In this document: in pieces, positions 16,438-17,042 of the stretch
Layout: each line of letters opens with the position of its first letter
Position numbering within the stretch: position 1 is the first letter of the stretch
Source of the DNA: Bordetella parapertussis
GTDB lineage: Bacteria; Cyanobacteriota; Cyanobacteriia; PCC-6307; Cyanobiaceae
DNA: 17,042 nucleotides
Direction: 5' to 3'
NCBI GenBank assembly: GCA_943324725.2
Contig: CALPMR020000031.1
Span: 1-17,042, forward strand
Made by a program: the position numbers and the translations under genes
Notes under the pieces: model-generated
The model's database searches: none
What the model saw: the letters and a program-made list of their open reading frames with translations, nothing else
What the model was told of the DNA's origin: nothing

Positions 16438-17042
16438 TCAAAGCGCCTGAGGTCGTCCCCCAGAAACCCCTCGAGGAGAGGCTGCCCCGCTGCCGGTGTC
16501 CACGGGGGGAAATCGAGGTTTGAAGGGAGTGGCACTGGTGGCTGGGCCACTGCCGGGCTGGCCCGCACTGGCCGCGCCGGTCTTCAGGGGCGGCGGCGGT
16601 TCGTAGACCGGCTTTGGCGCCTGGTCCGAGGAGCTGGCGCCAGAACGGGTGGCTGGAATGCCCAGGTCACGGGCGATGGAGGCGCCGAGCTGCTGAAACT
16701 GCTCCTGGGTGATCAGGCCCTGCTCCAGCAGGGCAGTACCGAGGGCGAGTTTGCTGCGCTGCTCCTGCAGGGCCGAAAGGCGGCCGCAGCCATTCACCGA
16801 ACTGCCGCCGAAGGGAATTGTGAGCATCAAGCCCCCGCCAAGCTGGGAGGCCGTGGCACTGCTATTGGCGTCACCACTGCTGGCCTGGGCAGTGGTGCTG
16901 GGATTGGCGCTAAGGCCTGCCACGCTGAAGCTGGGCCGGGCCCCCTGGCTATAGCGACAGCGCACGTTGTCTTCTGTTTCGATCTCAATGGTGGGGCCGT
17001 TGGTATCCCGAAAGCCGGGCCACACCTGAAGCTGCTGAGCGG
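16438..17042 (-). CDS. Unknown protein, C-terminal 200 residues (N-terminus beyond right edge)
   Basis: The frame is open to the right edge, so the N-terminus is missing. I do not recognise the family. Visible parts are a beta-like segment TIEIETEDNVRCRYSQGARPSF, a Ser/Thr/Gly-rich spacer, GGGLMLTIPFGGSSVNGCGR with a lone cysteine, a charged amphipathic helix pair LQEQRSKLALGTALLEQGLI followed by TQEQFQQLG, which resembles the short SHOCT-type C-terminal helix, and a disordered Pro/Gly/Ser-rich tail of about 70 residues. A GTG at 17025 could start a frame, but coding appears to continue upstream of it. The gene ends 72 bases before the ferredoxin ATG on the same strand. Confidence 0.7.
   Translation of the reverse strand, partial: AQQLQVWPGFRDTNGPTIEIETEDNVRCRYSQGARPSFSVAGLSANPSTTAQASSGDANSSATASQLGGGLMLTIPFGGSSVNGCGRLSALQEQRSKLALGTALLEQGLITQEQFQQLGASIARDLGIPATRSGASSSDQAPKPVYEPPPPLKTGAASAGQPGSGPATSATPFKPRFPPVDTGSGAASPRGVSGGRPQAL

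Overview
The window looks like part of a picocyanobacterial chromosome of the Synechococcus/Cyanobium lineage. The support is the high GC content, a separate ATP synthase beta-epsilon (atpD-atpC) pair running away from groES, a PSRP-3/Ycf65 ribosomal protein found in cyanobacteria and plastids, a plant-type [2Fe-2S] ferredoxin and a DUF3326 protein. I identified species only by gene content, so the exact genus is an inference. Most of the window is ordinary housekeeping DNA. I see no insertion sequence, prophage, CRISPR array, rRNA or tRNA.

Layout, left to right. (1) groES leaves the window at the left edge on the minus strand. Its upstream region carries a clear CIRCE operator and a perfect match to the cyanobacterial K-box. 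(2) atpD and atpC follow on the plus strand. (3) A 480-base region without genes has visibly lower GC (about 55% by hand count over 300 bases) and is full of perfect inverted repeats. (4) A TalC/FSA-type transaldolase follows, then a multi-pass membrane protein that resembles a rhomboid with its catalytic residues replaced. (5) A second gene-poor stretch of 480 bases ends in a strong terminator for the minus-strand gene ycf65 (PSRP-3). (6) A HAD hydrolase with an unusual inserted segment and no obvious start codon runs head-to-head with ycf65 and ends 6 bases from the convergent pepP-type aminopeptidase. (7) A compact plus-strand run follows: CNNM/DUF21 membrane protein, Era-like GTPase, nadD, nadE and ald, with overlaps or very short gaps. 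(8) The right end is a minus-strand run: a partial unknown gene, ferredoxin, a small unknown protein and DUF3326. The last three are joined by two successive 4-base GTGA stop/start overlaps.

How the genes fit together. AtpD and AtpC are the catalytic beta and regulatory epsilon subunits of the photosynthetic/respiratory F1 ATPase. NadD and NadE perform the last two steps of NAD synthesis, and the next gene, ald, encodes an NAD-dependent alanine dehydrogenase. The ferredoxin, unknown and DUF3326 genes are probably translated together, which suggests a shared but unknown redox-linked role.

No clearly new defence or mobile system is visible. The best candidates for something undescribed are the structured region between atpC and talC, the rhomboid-like protein with lost catalytic residues, and the ferredoxin/unknown/DUF3326 cassette with its 28-base perfect hairpin.
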